From Kineosporiaceae bacterium (GTDB lineage: Bacteria; Actinomycetota; Actinomycetes; Actinomycetales; Kineosporiaceae): a DNA stretch of 64,000 nt. The DNA lies in the NCBI GenBank assembly GCA_016713225.1, contig JADJPO010000004.1, positions 310,001-374,000 of the forward strand. Direction: 5' to 3'. Made by a program: the position numbers and the translations under genes. The notes under the pieces are model-generated. The model did no database searches and was not told where the DNA came from. It saw only the letters and a list, made by a program, of their open reading frames with translations. Below, one piece after another: positions 16,891-25,959 of the stretch (its first letter is position 1; each line of letters starts with the position of its first letter).

Positions 16891-17919
16891 TCACGCCACC
16901 GTGTCGAGCCAGCCCGGCAGGTCGGTGTACCCGGCCTCGCGCAACCGGTCGGCCAACCGCCGATTCGACCCCGCGTAGAACTGATCCAACCGCCCCCGCA
17001 GCCGGTCGGCCTGGCGCGGCAACCGGCCCCGGGCAACCCGGCGCACCAGATCCGCGGTGCCGGCCAGACTCGGACGGCGACGGCGGCCGTCGTCCGAACC
17101 GAAACTCTGCAGCCACGACGGTTCGCGACCGTCCAGCCCGACGGCGCTGGCGCCGCGCTCCCGCGGACGGGCGGTGTCCGGATCCAGGCCGAGCCAGGTG
17201 AACATCCCGGCCATGGCCGCCCGCGGTGTGCGGTCCAGGTCCTCGGCGAAGACCACCCGCACCCGGTCACCGAAGGCGGTCAGCCACCGATCGAGGTGGT
17301 CGACGTAGAGGCCGGAGGACAGGGTGCGGAAGTAGCGGTTGCCCTCGAACCGGTCGGCTTCGTTGACCCGCAGCGCCAGACAATGTTCGACGTAGGTCTC
17401 GTACGTCATCGCGCCGGGTAGCCGGCCCCGGGCGACCTTGTCCTGATAACTGGTCCACAACCGTTGCACCGGGTCACGCAACAGGATCAGGACCCGGACC
17501 TCGGGCAGGTCCCGGGCGACGGCGTCCACCAGTTCCTGGCCGCCGTCGAAGTACACCGGCGAGCGCTCCAGCCGGTAGCGCTGCCCACGCCAGGTGGCGA
17601 AGTGCCGGTCGTAGTCGGCCAGGGTCGCCTGGATCGGTTGACCGAAGCGCAGCGGGCTGTAGTGGTCGAGTCGCTGCACCACGGGCAGCTTGACGTCGGG
17701 GTGGCGGCCCAGCGAGCGGCCCAGGGCGCTGGCCCCGGCATGGGTCACGCCGGCGAGCAGCAGGTTGGGCAGGAGGTGGTCGGGCGAGGGCGGCGGTGAC
17801 TCGGGTCGCAGGGCCAGGTCGAGCGCCGGCGCCCGCAGGGCCACCGTCGTGCTCGTCCCTGCCCGTGAGAACTGGCCATGTCGGTCGCCCGCCCGCGCGG
17901 AGGGCACCACAGGGGTCAT
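16891..17919 (-). CDS. Sulfotransferase domain protein with atypical 5'-PSB loop
   Basis: About 342 residues of the heparan-sulfate-type PAPS sulfotransferase fold. The PAPS 5'-phosphosulfate loop region reads LLAGVTHAGASALGRSL, the 3'-phosphate site reads LILLRDPVQRLWTSYQD, and DYDRHFATW with SPVYFDGGQ follow in family order. In the 5' loop the usual Lys/Arg-x-Gly-Thr/Ser is replaced by H-A-G-A-S, so PAPS binding or catalysis may be altered. Several starts are possible; the ATG at 17919 has GGGA 6 bp upstream. It may sulfate an envelope glycolipid or metabolite, but the substrate is unknown. Confidence 0.8.
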   Translation of the reverse strand: MTPVVPSARAGDRHGQFSRAGTSTTVALRAPALDLALRPESPPPSPDHLLPNLLLAGVTHAGASALGRSLGRHPDVKLPVVQRLDHYSPLRFGQPIQATLADYDRHFATWRGQRYRLERSPVYFDGGQELVDAVARDLPEVRVLILLRDPVQRLWTSYQDKVARGRLPGAMTYETYVEHCLALRVNEADRFEGNRYFRTLSSGLYVDHLDRWLTAFGDRVRVVFAEDLDRTPRAAMAGMFTWLGLDPDTARPRERGASAVGLDGREPSWLQSFGSDDGRRRRPSLAGTADLVRRVARGRLPRQADRLRGRLDQFYAGSNRRLADRLREAGYTDLPGWLDTVA

Positions 17920-18290
17920 CGTCGATCCCATCCTCGGCGTGGGCCGTACCCCGAGAGTCGTGCCTGCTGCTCCCACACCTGTTGCTTGCTCGTACGTCGA
18001 TGGCCGGAAGACCACCGACGTCAGCACTCCTAGGAGTTCTGAGATCACGGATCGTAGTGATGACTCGAGTTCAAGCCCACCGATTCGCCCCGATTACCGC
18101 CGAGCTGTGACGAATATCGTCCAAAGCCCCGAGGGTGATCCGTCGAACACCCGAGAGATGGATCGGCCATTCGGCCGATCGCTCGACAAGCGGGGGACGA
18201 GTCGATGCCCAGCCACGTTTCGATGCGACAAGAATACTCTGAGCAATTAACAATGTACTGTTAGTGATTCCCATCCTCTGGAGGACGTCC
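17920..18290. other. 371-bp intergenic region with divergent promoters and a palindrome
   Basis: No gene is visible between the divergent sulfotransferase and PilZ genes. The right half (about 18225-18270) is markedly A/T-rich, probably the PilZ promoter. A perfect 8-bp inverted repeat GATCGGCC with a 4-nt loop lies at 18161-18180, and an imperfect dyad TAACA/TGTTA lies at 18249-18263. Either could be a regulator site; neither is assigned. Confidence 0.5.
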
Positions 18291-18950
18291 GTGGCACCGC
18301 TGGTCAGCCATGACCTGGACTCAACCCACGCCCTGCTCCCGGGGTCGATGCCCGCGCCGAGGATCGGGGCACCGGCGGTCATCGTGCCGGTCGACGGGAT
18401 CGAACCGGTCGCCGGGGAGGTGACGGTGTGGTCGCCCGGCGGCGGCATCGTGGTGACCATCCGGGTGCGGATCAACCTCGGGTCGGTCACCGAACTGCTC
18501 GGCACCCAGGTCTGGGTCCGACTGCGCGCACCCGAGGCGCTGATCGTCGTCCGAGGTCTGGCCCAGCCGGTGGGCGGACGGCCCGACGAGATCGAACTGA
18601 TCGGTGTCACCGGATTGGCGGTCGAGGCCCGACGGCAGGCCGTGCGCGCCCGCCTGGTGCGCCCGATCCTGCTGTTGAGCACGGACGGCCCGGCCCGGGG
18701 CACCCAGACCCTCGACCTGTCCGCCACCGGGTGTCGGGTCCGTCTGCCCGAGGGTCACTCACTACAGCCCGGCGACCTGCTCGAGTCCGTGGTCACCGAC
18801 AGCCGCGGCGAGAACCTGCGGCTGTCCAGCGAGGTGGTGCGGGTCGACGAGGGACGCGGCGAGGCGGCGCTGCACTTCATCAGGATCGCGGACGGCGACC
18901 GCGACCGGCTCGAGCGTGAAGTGCTCGCCTGGCACTCGCGCCACCGCTGA
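18291..18950 (+). CDS. PilZ domain protein (cyclic-di-GMP receptor)
   Basis: 219 residues. The C-terminal PilZ domain (about 115-215) carries the binding-site arginines in RQAVRARLVRP and the second motif DLSATGCRV (D/NxSxxG), so c-di-GMP binding is plausible. The N-terminal half (about 30-110, EVTVWSPGGGIVVTIRVR) resembles a YcgR-N-like beta domain. The GTG at 18291 has GGAGG 6 bp upstream and is preferred over upstream starts. Two GGDEF proteins lie in the same window, but the target of this receptor is unknown. It ends 1 bp before palindromic element copy 2. Confidence 0.85.
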   Translation: MAPLVSHDLDSTHALLPGSMPAPRIGAPAVIVPVDGIEPVAGEVTVWSPGGGIVVTIRVRINLGSVTELLGTQVWVRLRAPEALIVVRGLAQPVGGRPDEIELIGVTGLAVEARRQAVRARLVRPILLLSTDGPARGTQTLDLSATGCRVRLPEGHSLQPGDLLESVVTDSRGENLRLSSEVVRVDEGRGEAALHFIRIADGDRDRLEREVLAWHSRHR

Positions 18951-18951
18951 C

Positions 18952-19008
18952 CCTCGGTGATCATGCAATCCGTGCACGAAACGTGCACGGATTGCATGAT
19001 CACCGAGG
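18952..19008. repeat. Conserved palindromic element, copy 2 (27-bp stem)
   Basis: A perfect 27-bp inverted repeat with an AAA loop between the convergent PilZ and helicase genes, starting one base after the PilZ stop. The central 47 nt are the exact reverse complement of the same segment in copy 1, so the element is present in both orientations. Confidence 0.9.
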
Positions 19009-19030
19009 AGGGGCGGGTGGGTGGGGGCGG

Positions 19031-21646
19031 TCAGACGAGGGGTAGTTCGCCCACCCCGGTCACCGTGATCACCGCGGCGCCGGCCTCGTCGCTGGCGTCC
19101 AGGTCGACCTCGGCGGTGATCCCCCAGTCGTGATCGCCGTCCGGATCGTCGAAGATCTGGCGCACCGACCACACCCTGCTCCCGCTGCCTCCGCTGTCCA
19201 CGACCTCACGCACGACGAGCAGGTGCGGCCCGCGGGCGTCGGCACCCGTGCTCAGCTCACCGTGCACGTCCTCGTAGTCCTCGATCGCGTCGGCCCAGGC
19301 GTCCAGGTCCCAGCCGGCGGCGCCGTCCAGTTCGGCCAGCTCCTCCCACCGGCCGCGCGCGGCCAGCTCGACCCGGCGGAACATCGCGTTGCGCACCAGA
19401 ACCCGGAAGGCACGCAGGTTCGCCGTCAGGGGCGGCGGCTCGTCGTCGCGCCCCGGACGACGCACCGCACCGGCCGGTGCTTCGCTCGGCTCGAGCAGCG
19501 CCTGCCATTCCTCCAGCAGGCTGGAGTCGGTTTGGCGCACCAACTCACCCAGCCACTCGGTCAGGTCAGTGAGTTCCTCGGTGCGCATCGGCTCGGGGAC
19601 CGTCTGGCGCAACGCCCGATACGCATCGGCCAGGTAGCGCAGCACCGACCCCTCGGCGCGGGCCAGGTTGTAGAACCGGACGTACTCGCTGAACGACATC
19701 GCCCGCTCGTACATGTCGCGCACCACCGATTTGGGCGCCAGCTCGTGATCGGCCACCCACGGGTGACCACCGCGGTAGATCTCGTAGGTGGCGCGCAGCA
19801 GCTCGGCCAGCGGCTCGGGGTGGGTCACCGACTCGAGCAGCTCCATGCGCTCCTCGTACTCGATGCCGTCGGCCTTCATCTGCGCCACCGCCTCGCCGCG
19901 CGCCAGGTGGCGCTGGGCCAGCAACACCTGGCGCGGGTTCTCGAGGGTCGACTCGATCACCGAGACCGCGTCCAGGGCGAACGTCGGTGAATCCGGGTCC
20001 AGCACATCCAGAGCAGCCAGCGCGAACGGCGACAACGGCTGGTTCAGGGCGAAGTCGCCCTGCAGATCGACGGTCAGGCGCACGTGGCGCCCCCCGGCGT
20101 CCGGCGGGTCGAGCCGCTCGACCACCCCGGCCGTGACCAGCGCCCGGTAGATCGCCACCGCCGAGATCACGTGGCGGATCTGCGCCGCACGCGGCTCGTG
20201 ATTGTCCTCCAGCAGATGCCGGGCGGCGGCCACGGGATCACCCGGGCGAGCCAACAGATTGAGCATCATGGCGTGGGTCACGGCAAAGGACGAGCCGAGG
20301 GTCTCGGGCGAGGCGGACTCCAACCGCTCGAAGGTGGCGCGGGTCCAGGAAACCTGCCCGGGCGGCGCCTTCTTGCGCACGATGCGCTTCTTCTTGCGCT
20401 CGTCGTCGCCCGCCCGGGCCAGCAACCGCTCGTTCTCGACCTCGTGATCGGGCGCCTGCACGACGACCGTGCCCGCGGTGTCGAACCCGGCCCGCCCGGC
20501 GCGACCGGCGATCTGGTGGAACTCGCGCGCGCTCAGCTGGCGCATCCGGCGGCCGTCGAACTTCACCAACCCGGTGAGCAGCACGGTGCGGATCGGCACG
20601 TTGATGCCCACCCCGAGGGTGTCGGTGCCGCAGATGACGCGCAGCAACCCGGCCTGCGCGAGCTGCTCGACCAGGCGCCGGTATCGCGGCAACATGCCCG
20701 CGTGGTGCACCCCGATCCCGTGGCGCACCAACCGGTTCAGGGTGTGGCCGAAGCCCGCCGCGAAGCGGAACCCGGCGATCTCGCGGCCGATCTGGTCCCG
20801 GACGGCGCGGCTCGCCACGGCGATGCTGGTCAATGCCTGGGCGCGCTCGAGCGCGGCGGCCTGGGTGAAGTGGACGACGTACACCGGGGCACGGTCGGTG
20901 GTCAGCAACTCCTCGATCGTCTCGTGCACCGGCGTGACGGCGTATTCGAAGGTCAGCGGCACCGGTCGCTCGCCGGAGTCGATCACCGCGGTGGACCGCC
21001 CGGTGCGCCGGGTCAGGTCGTCGCGAAAGAACGACACATCGCCGAGCGTGGCCGACATCAGCAGGAACTGCGCCCGCGGCAGCTCGACGATCGGCACCTG
21101 CCAGGCCCAGCCGCGATCGGGCTCGGCGTAGAAGTGGAACTCGTCCATGATCACCACCCCGACATCGGCGCGAGCCCCCTCGCGCAACGCCTGGTTGGCC
21201 AGTACCTCGGCGGTGCAGCAGATGATCGGGGCGTCGGCGTTGACCGCGGCGTCCCCGGTGAGCATGCCGACCCGCTCGGCGCCGAAGGCCTCACACAACG
21301 CGAAGAACTTCTCCGAGACCAGCGCCTTGATGGGGGCGGTGTAGACCGAGCGGCGTCCGGCGGCCAGCGCTGCCGCGTGGGCACCGAGGGCCACCAGGGA
21401 CTTGCCCGACCCGGTGGGCGTCGCGAGGATCACGTTCGAGCCGCTGACCAGCTCGATGAGTGCCTCTTCCTGGGCCGGGTAGAGGGTCAGTCCGAGCTCG
21501 CTCACCCAGCCCGCGAAGGCCTCGAAGACCTCGTCGGGTGAGGTCGGGTCGAGACCGGCGAGCAGGTCGGGCAGCGATGCGGCGTGAACGGTGTGAGCGG
21601 TCAGGGGGACGGACGCGGGGGACGGCACCGGTTCATCGTGCCGCAT
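19031..21646 (-). CDS. DEAD/DEAH-box helicase with C-terminal DUF3516 domain
   Basis: About 871 residues. RecA-like domain 1 has Walker A ATPTGSGKSLVA (about 80), Walker B MDEFHFYAEPDRG (a DEFH box, about 165) and SATLGD. Domain 2 has QIAGRAGRAGFD (about 385). The C-terminal 350 residues match the DUF3516 region of Ski2-like actinobacterial helicases. RNA unwinding or turnover is the likely role by analogy with Ski2/Mtr4 relatives; DNA activity is not excluded. I chose the ATG at 21646 (MRHDEPVPSPA), which leaves a 90-bp gap to the divergent FtsK-like gene. Confidence 0.9.
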   Translation of the reverse strand: MRHDEPVPSPASVPLTAHTVHAASLPDLLAGLDPTSPDEVFEAFAGWVSELGLTLYPAQEEALIELVSGSNVILATPTGSGKSLVALGAHAAALAAGRRSVYTAPIKALVSEKFFALCEAFGAERVGMLTGDAAVNADAPIICCTAEVLANQALREGARADVGVVIMDEFHFYAEPDRGWAWQVPIVELPRAQFLLMSATLGDVSFFRDDLTRRTGRSTAVIDSGERPVPLTFEYAVTPVHETIEELLTTDRAPVYVVHFTQAAALERAQALTSIAVASRAVRDQIGREIAGFRFAAGFGHTLNRLVRHGIGVHHAGMLPRYRRLVEQLAQAGLLRVICGTDTLGVGINVPIRTVLLTGLVKFDGRRMRQLSAREFHQIAGRAGRAGFDTAGTVVVQAPDHEVENERLLARAGDDERKKKRIVRKKAPPGQVSWTRATFERLESASPETLGSSFAVTHAMMLNLLARPGDPVAAARHLLEDNHEPRAAQIRHVISAVAIYRALVTAGVVERLDPPDAGGRHVRLTVDLQGDFALNQPLSPFALAALDVLDPDSPTFALDAVSVIESTLENPRQVLLAQRHLARGEAVAQMKADGIEYEERMELLESVTHPEPLAELLRATYEIYRGGHPWVADHELAPKSVVRDMYERAMSFSEYVRFYNLARAEGSVLRYLADAYRALRQTVPEPMRTEELTDLTEWLGELVRQTDSSLLEEWQALLEPSEAPAGAVRRPGRDDEPPPLTANLRAFRVLVRNAMFRRVELAARGRWEELAELDGAAGWDLDAWADAIEDYEDVHGELSTGADARGPHLLVVREVVDSGGSGSRVWSVRQIFDDPDGDHDWGITAEVDLDASDEAGAAVITVTGVGELPLV

Positions 21647-21651
21647 CCGGA

Positions 21652-21692
21652 TTACCCACAGGCTTTTCCACAGCAAGGCATGGTTGTCCACA
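21652..21692 (+). promoter_or_regulatory. Cluster of three DnaA-box-like 9-mers
   Basis: TTACCCACA (21652-21660), TTTTCCACA (21664-21672) and TTGTCCACA (21684-21692) lie on the same strand in the gap between the helicase and FtsK-like genes. The third equals the TTGTCCACA form preferred in GC-rich actinobacteria; the others differ by one or two bases. No dnaA, dnaN or other oriC genes are present, so this is not the origin. Confidence 0.45.
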
Positions 21693-21735
21693 GGTGCGCT
21701 GCGAGCTGTGCCCGCCGAGCCGCAGACTGCCGGGC

Positions 21736-24700
21736 GTGACCTCCCCGGCGGAACAGTGGCAGGTGCACGTCGTGGCGGGCACAGGGGCCGGGCGCCGCAC
21801 GCCGCTGCCCCGAGCCGCCGAGCCGGACGTCGCGCTGATCGGGCGCGACCCGACGTGCCTGCTGCGCCTGGACGATCCCGGGGTCTCGCGCCGCCATGCC
21901 GAGCTCACCCTGACCCCGCCGCTGTCGGTGCGCGACCTCGGCTCGGCCAACGGCACCCGGCTGATCGGCCCGGGCGCGCCACCTCGGGTCGTCGGCGCCC
22001 AGCCGCAGACCTGGTCACCGGCTGCCGTGCTCGCGGTCGGCGGGTCACGACTCGCGCTGCGCTCCGGCACCGAGCCGGTCGCGGCGATCACCACGGACGC
22101 CGCCGGCCACCGCGTCGTGCACCGGGCACCCCGGCTGCCGGACGACGCGGCGTCCGGCACGTTGGAGGTCACCGAGCCCACCGCGCCGGCCGAACCCACG
22201 GCCGGGCGGCTGCCCTGGGCGGCTGCCCTGGTCACCACCATCGCCCTGGTGCCGATCGCCCTGGTCTGGCACCAACCCCTGATGCTCACCTTCGCCGTGA
22301 TCGGGCCGCTGGCCCTGCTCGCCCAACACCGTCTCGATCGGCGCTCACGCGCCCGTGAGCACCGCACCACCCTGTCCCGGCATCGCGACGCCTGCCGGGC
22401 GGTCGCCGATCAGGTCGCCGAAGCCCTTGGCCACCAGGCAGTCTCGCGCCATCACCGATACCCGGATCCGGCCCACCTGGCCCAGCTCGCCGAGGGGCCG
22501 GCGGCACGGTTGTGGGAACGCGGCCTCGACCACACCGACCTGCTCCAGGTGCGAATCGGCCTCGGCGACGTGCCGTCCGGGATCACGGTCCGGTCCGCCG
22601 GCGCCTGCCGAGCCCCGGCGCTGACCGAGGTACCCGTCATCGTCGACCTGACCCAGGCCCGGGTGATCGGCCTCTGCGGACCTCGCGGATCGCGAGAGGC
22701 CTTGGCACGCAACCTGTTCGGCCAACTGGCGACGCTGTGCTCACCGGTCGAGGTCGCTCTGCGCTGCCACCCCGGGACGCCGGATTGGGCCTGGCTGCGC
22801 CGGCTGCCCCACGCCGCCGGGGACCGCTGCCCGCCGATCATCGTGCGGCTGCTCGGCGCGGGGGAAGCTCTGCCCACTCCCCTGCCCGAGGGGGATCACG
22901 TGATCGTCCTGGCCGACCGGACGCAGGACCTGCCGCGCGGTTGTGTCGCCGCGGTCGAGCTGGCCGAGGTCCCCGGCGAACCGTCGTGGCTGCGTCGGGC
23001 CGGCAGCCCGCCGCAGCAGGTGCTCGCCGATCTCCCCGACGCCGAGTGGGCCGACCAGCTCGCCGACGCCCTGAGCGAGCTGCGCGACGGGACCCCCGAA
23101 CTCCTGGAGCAGCAACGGATTCCGGATCAGGTGCGGTTGCTCGACCTGATCCCCCGTGACCCGGCCGAGATCGCCACGGCCTGGCTCGCGGCCGCTGCCC
23201 GACCCGGCCCGCCGGCCCGACTGGCAGCACCGGTCGGACGCACCCGGAACAGCGTGTGGTCACCCTGTCTGGTGGCCGACGGCCCGCACACCCTGATGGC
23301 CGGCACCACCGGCGCCGGCAAGTCCGAGGCGCTGCTCGCGTGGGTCACCGCGCTCGCCACCCTCCACCCACCCGAGCAGGTCAGCTTCCTGCTGGTGGAC
23401 TACAAGGGAGGAGCCACCTTCGGCGCGCTCGCCTGCCTGCCCCACGTGGCCGGGGTCGTCACCGACCTGGACGCCGCGACGTCCCGTCGGGCGATCAGCT
23501 CGCTGTTCGCCGAACTGCGGCGCCGAGAACGCGTGTCGGTCGCGGGGGCGCCGCCCTCGCCCCGGCTGCTGATCGTGGTCGACGAGTTCCGGGTGCTCGC
23601 CGAGGAACAGCCCGACCTCTTGGCCGCCCTGGTGCGGGTGGCCGGTGTGGGCCGTGGCCTCGGGGTGCACCTGGTGCTCGCCACGCAACGTCCGGCCGGG
23701 GTGGTCAACGGTGAGATCCGGGCCAATACCGCTCTGCGGGTGGCGCTTCGCGTGCGCGAGCGCGCCGACTCCCAGGACGTGATCGATGCCCCGGACGCCG
23801 CCCGACTGGCCACCCGGACCCCCGGCCGGGCGCTGGTGCGCCACGGCGCGGACGAGCTGGTCGAGGTGCAGCTGGCCTGGCTGACCGCCGATGATCGCCG
23901 CCGCCAGGTGGCCGCCGTACAGGCCTGCGCCCGGCTTCTCGGCAGCACCGTGCCACCACCGCCCTGGCTGCCCGAGTTGCCGGAACGACTGACCCTCGCG
24001 GACCTCGCAGACCTCGTGGCGACCGAGGGGGCTCCCCCGCCGTCGGGGCTGCCCTATGCGATGGCGGACCTGCCGACGCGTCAGCGGCGGGAACCCGTGG
24101 CCTGGGACGGCACCCGCGGCCACCTGGCCATCGTCGGTGGGCCGGGCTCGGGCCGCACCACGACCCTGCGCACCGTGGCCGCCGCCGTGGCCCGGTCACC
24201 TCGGGCCGGGGGGCTGCAGGTCCACGTACTCGACGCCGGCGGCGGGTGGGCCGACCTGACGCACGCTCCGGCGGGGCGGTCGAGGATCGGCACGGTGGTG
24301 GACGCCCAGGACACCGACCGGGCGGCGCGGCTGCTGGAGCTCATCGGTCAACGGTCGCCGGCCGAACCCACCGTGCTGCTGATCGACGATTGGGACCACC
24401 TCGCCCAGTCCTGGGCCACGGTCGATTCCGGCCGGCTGCTGGACGATCTGCTCCGGCTGGCCCGACAGGGTGCGGCCACCGGACTCCAGGTGGCGATCAC
24501 GGGCGGGCGGGCGCTGCTGACCGGCACGATCGCCTCGCTGGTCACCGACCGGCTGCTGCTGCCCAGCGCCGACCCCGGCATCACCGTGCTCGCCGGCATC
24601 CGTGCCGCCTCACCGCGCGCCGTCCCCGGGCGGGGTCTGCTGATCCGCCACGGCGAGGCGGTCGAGGTGCAGGTGGCCCTGCCGAGTCCACCCGAGGTGC

Positions 24701-25458
24701 CCGATGAATCCCGTTGCCTCCCAACGGATGAGGGCGGCGCAGCGCGGGCGGGGCGACTGGAACCACTCCCCGAGCAGCTGACCCTGACAACACTCCTGGC
24801 CCATCCAGGGCGGGTCACGCTCGGGGCCACCGGCGTGGTGCCACTCGGCCTCGGCGGCGACGACGCCACCCCGGTCGGCCTTCCCCTGGACGCCCCGGGC
24901 GCCCTGATCTGCGGACCGCCGGGATCGGGCCGGTCGACCACCCTGACCACCCTGGCGGCGATGCTCCTCGGCATGGGCCGGCAGGTGATCTATGCCGCCC
25001 CCACCCCGTCGGACCAGCCGCTACCCGCCGGCGTCACCGCGGTGACCGGACGCCGCGAGCTCACCGAGGTGATCCGTCGCGAGCTCGCCGGGGGCGAGGC
25101 CACCCTGCTGCTGGACACGGGGTGGAACGCCGTGGCGGGCCTGGAGGACCTGGCCCACCACCACCTGCTGACGGCCGCCCCGCCCACCGGTCAGCCGCCG
25201 CGGGTCGCCCTGCAGGTGGTCGCGGCCGGCACCGCGGCCGAGGTCGCGATGGCCCTGCGCGGCGCCCTGGCCGAGCTACGGACGGCGCGGTGCGGCGTCC
25301 TGCTCGGCCCACGGGTCCGCGCCGACGGTGCGGCGGTCGGCGCTGCCGTGCGGGGGTGTGCTGCCCTGCCCGCCGGACGGGGCATCCTGGCCGTCCGCGG
25401 CCGCGTCACCCGGATTCAGGTTGCGCGTCCCGCGACTGGCCGCAGCGTGCTCGCATGA
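21736..25458 (+). CDS. FHA domain / triple FtsK-SpoIIIE ATPase (EccC-like)
   Basis: About 1240 residues. An FHA domain (about 30-100; RDPTCLLRLDDPGVSRRHAE and DLGSANGTRL) precedes two TM helices (about 160-200) and three P-loop domains. Domain 1 (P-loop GTTGAGKSE about 523; LLVDYKGGATF; LLIVVDEFRVL) looks fully active. Domains 2 (GPGSGRTTT about 801) and 3 (GPPGSGRSTT about 1060) carry Arg in place of the Walker A Lys and are probably regulatory. Three tandem ATPases after a membrane anchor is the EccC plan of type VII secretion, but no WXG100 or other ESX gene is nearby. The start is uncertain; GTG 21736 is chosen. A phosphothreonine-controlled translocation motor is inferred. Confidence 0.85.
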   Translation: MTSPAEQWQVHVVAGTGAGRRTPLPRAAEPDVALIGRDPTCLLRLDDPGVSRRHAELTLTPPLSVRDLGSANGTRLIGPGAPPRVVGAQPQTWSPAAVLAVGGSRLALRSGTEPVAAITTDAAGHRVVHRAPRLPDDAASGTLEVTEPTAPAEPTAGRLPWAAALVTTIALVPIALVWHQPLMLTFAVIGPLALLAQHRLDRRSRAREHRTTLSRHRDACRAVADQVAEALGHQAVSRHHRYPDPAHLAQLAEGPAARLWERGLDHTDLLQVRIGLGDVPSGITVRSAGACRAPALTEVPVIVDLTQARVIGLCGPRGSREALARNLFGQLATLCSPVEVALRCHPGTPDWAWLRRLPHAAGDRCPPIIVRLLGAGEALPTPLPEGDHVIVLADRTQDLPRGCVAAVELAEVPGEPSWLRRAGSPPQQVLADLPDAEWADQLADALSELRDGTPELLEQQRIPDQVRLLDLIPRDPAEIATAWLAAAARPGPPARLAAPVGRTRNSVWSPCLVADGPHTLMAGTTGAGKSEALLAWVTALATLHPPEQVSFLLVDYKGGATFGALACLPHVAGVVTDLDAATSRRAISSLFAELRRRERVSVAGAPPSPRLLIVVDEFRVLAEEQPDLLAALVRVAGVGRGLGVHLVLATQRPAGVVNGEIRANTALRVALRVRERADSQDVIDAPDAARLATRTPGRALVRHGADELVEVQLAWLTADDRRRQVAAVQACARLLGSTVPPPPWLPELPERLTLADLADLVATEGAPPPSGLPYAMADLPTRQRREPVAWDGTRGHLAIVGGPGSGRTTTLRTVAAAVARSPRAGGLQVHVLDAGGGWADLTHAPAGRSRIGTVVDAQDTDRAARLLELIGQRSPAEPTVLLIDDWDHLAQSWATVDSGRLLDDLLRLARQGAATGLQVAITGGRALLTGTIASLVTDRLLLPSADPGITVLAGIRAASPRAVPGRGLLIRHGEAVEVQVALPSPPEVPDESRCLPTDEGGAARAGRLEPLPEQLTLTTLLAHPGRVTLGATGVVPLGLGGDDATPVGLPLDAPGALICGPPGSGRSTTLTTLAAMLLGMGRQVIYAAPTPSDQPLPAGVTAVTGRRELTEVIRRELAGGEATLLLDTGWNAVAGLEDLAHHHLLTAAPPTGQPPRVALQVVAAGTAAEVAMALRGALAELRTARCGVLLGPRVRADGAAVGAAVRGCAALPAGRGILAVRGRVTRIQVARPATGRSVLA

Positions 25459-25551
25459 GGGACAATGACCACAGGGTGTAACGTCGCATGTCCATACGGC
25501 GATCATCCGATCGGACGACGGCACGCGGGTACGAACGGGGAAGGCTGATCG

Positions 25552-25959
25552 ATGACGATGATGGCCACTCACGGCGGGACCACGACCGTGGCTGACACGG
25601 TCGACCTACGAGTGCCGGCAGATCCTGCCTATCTCGCAGTGATCCGGACCGCCACCGCCGGCTTGGCCGCCCGGCTGGACCTGACCCTCGACGAGATCGA
25701 GGACATGCGCATCGCTGTCGACGAGGCCTGCGTCCTGCTGCTGTCCGACCGGGTCGAGCCCGGCGAGGAGCTGCATGCGATCTTCACCGTCTCACCTCGT
25801 TCACTGCATGTTCGCGTGTCCGGTCCCGCACGAGTCCTGCCCGAGGGGGGTAATTTCGCCTGGTCGGTGCTGAAGGCGCTGGTGGGCGAGGTCGAGACCG
25901 GCTCGGCGCCGTCCGGCAGCTGGATTCAGTTGACGCACATCGGAGGTCGGAGGGCGTAG
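25552..25959 (+). CDS. rsbW: RsbW/UsfX-type anti-sigma factor
   Basis: 135 residues of the HATPase_c_2 (GHKL) fold: N-terminal strand TVDLRVPADPAYLAVIR, N-box helix EIEDMRIAVDEACVLLL, and a C-terminal helix WSVLKALVGEVE. In classical RsbW kinases an Asn follows VDEAC in the N-box; here it is Leu, and the G-boxes are weak. ATP-dependent phosphorylation of an anti-anti-sigma is therefore doubtful, though sigma binding is likely. It directly precedes sigF (1-bp overlap), the standard anti-sigma/sigma operon. No RsbV-type antagonist is encoded nearby. Confidence 0.85.
   Translation: MTMMATHGGTTTVADTVDLRVPADPAYLAVIRTATAGLAARLDLTLDEIEDMRIAVDEACVLLLSDRVEPGEELHAIFTVSPRSLHVRVSGPARVLPEGGNFAWSVLKALVGEVETGSAPSGSWIQLTHIGGRRA

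Noticed and set aside
25527..25532. GGGTAC as a SigF-type -10 upstream of rsbW-sigF
   Set aside because: No GTTT-like -35 at the expected 14-17 bp upstream; one hexamer is not enough in GC-rich DNA.
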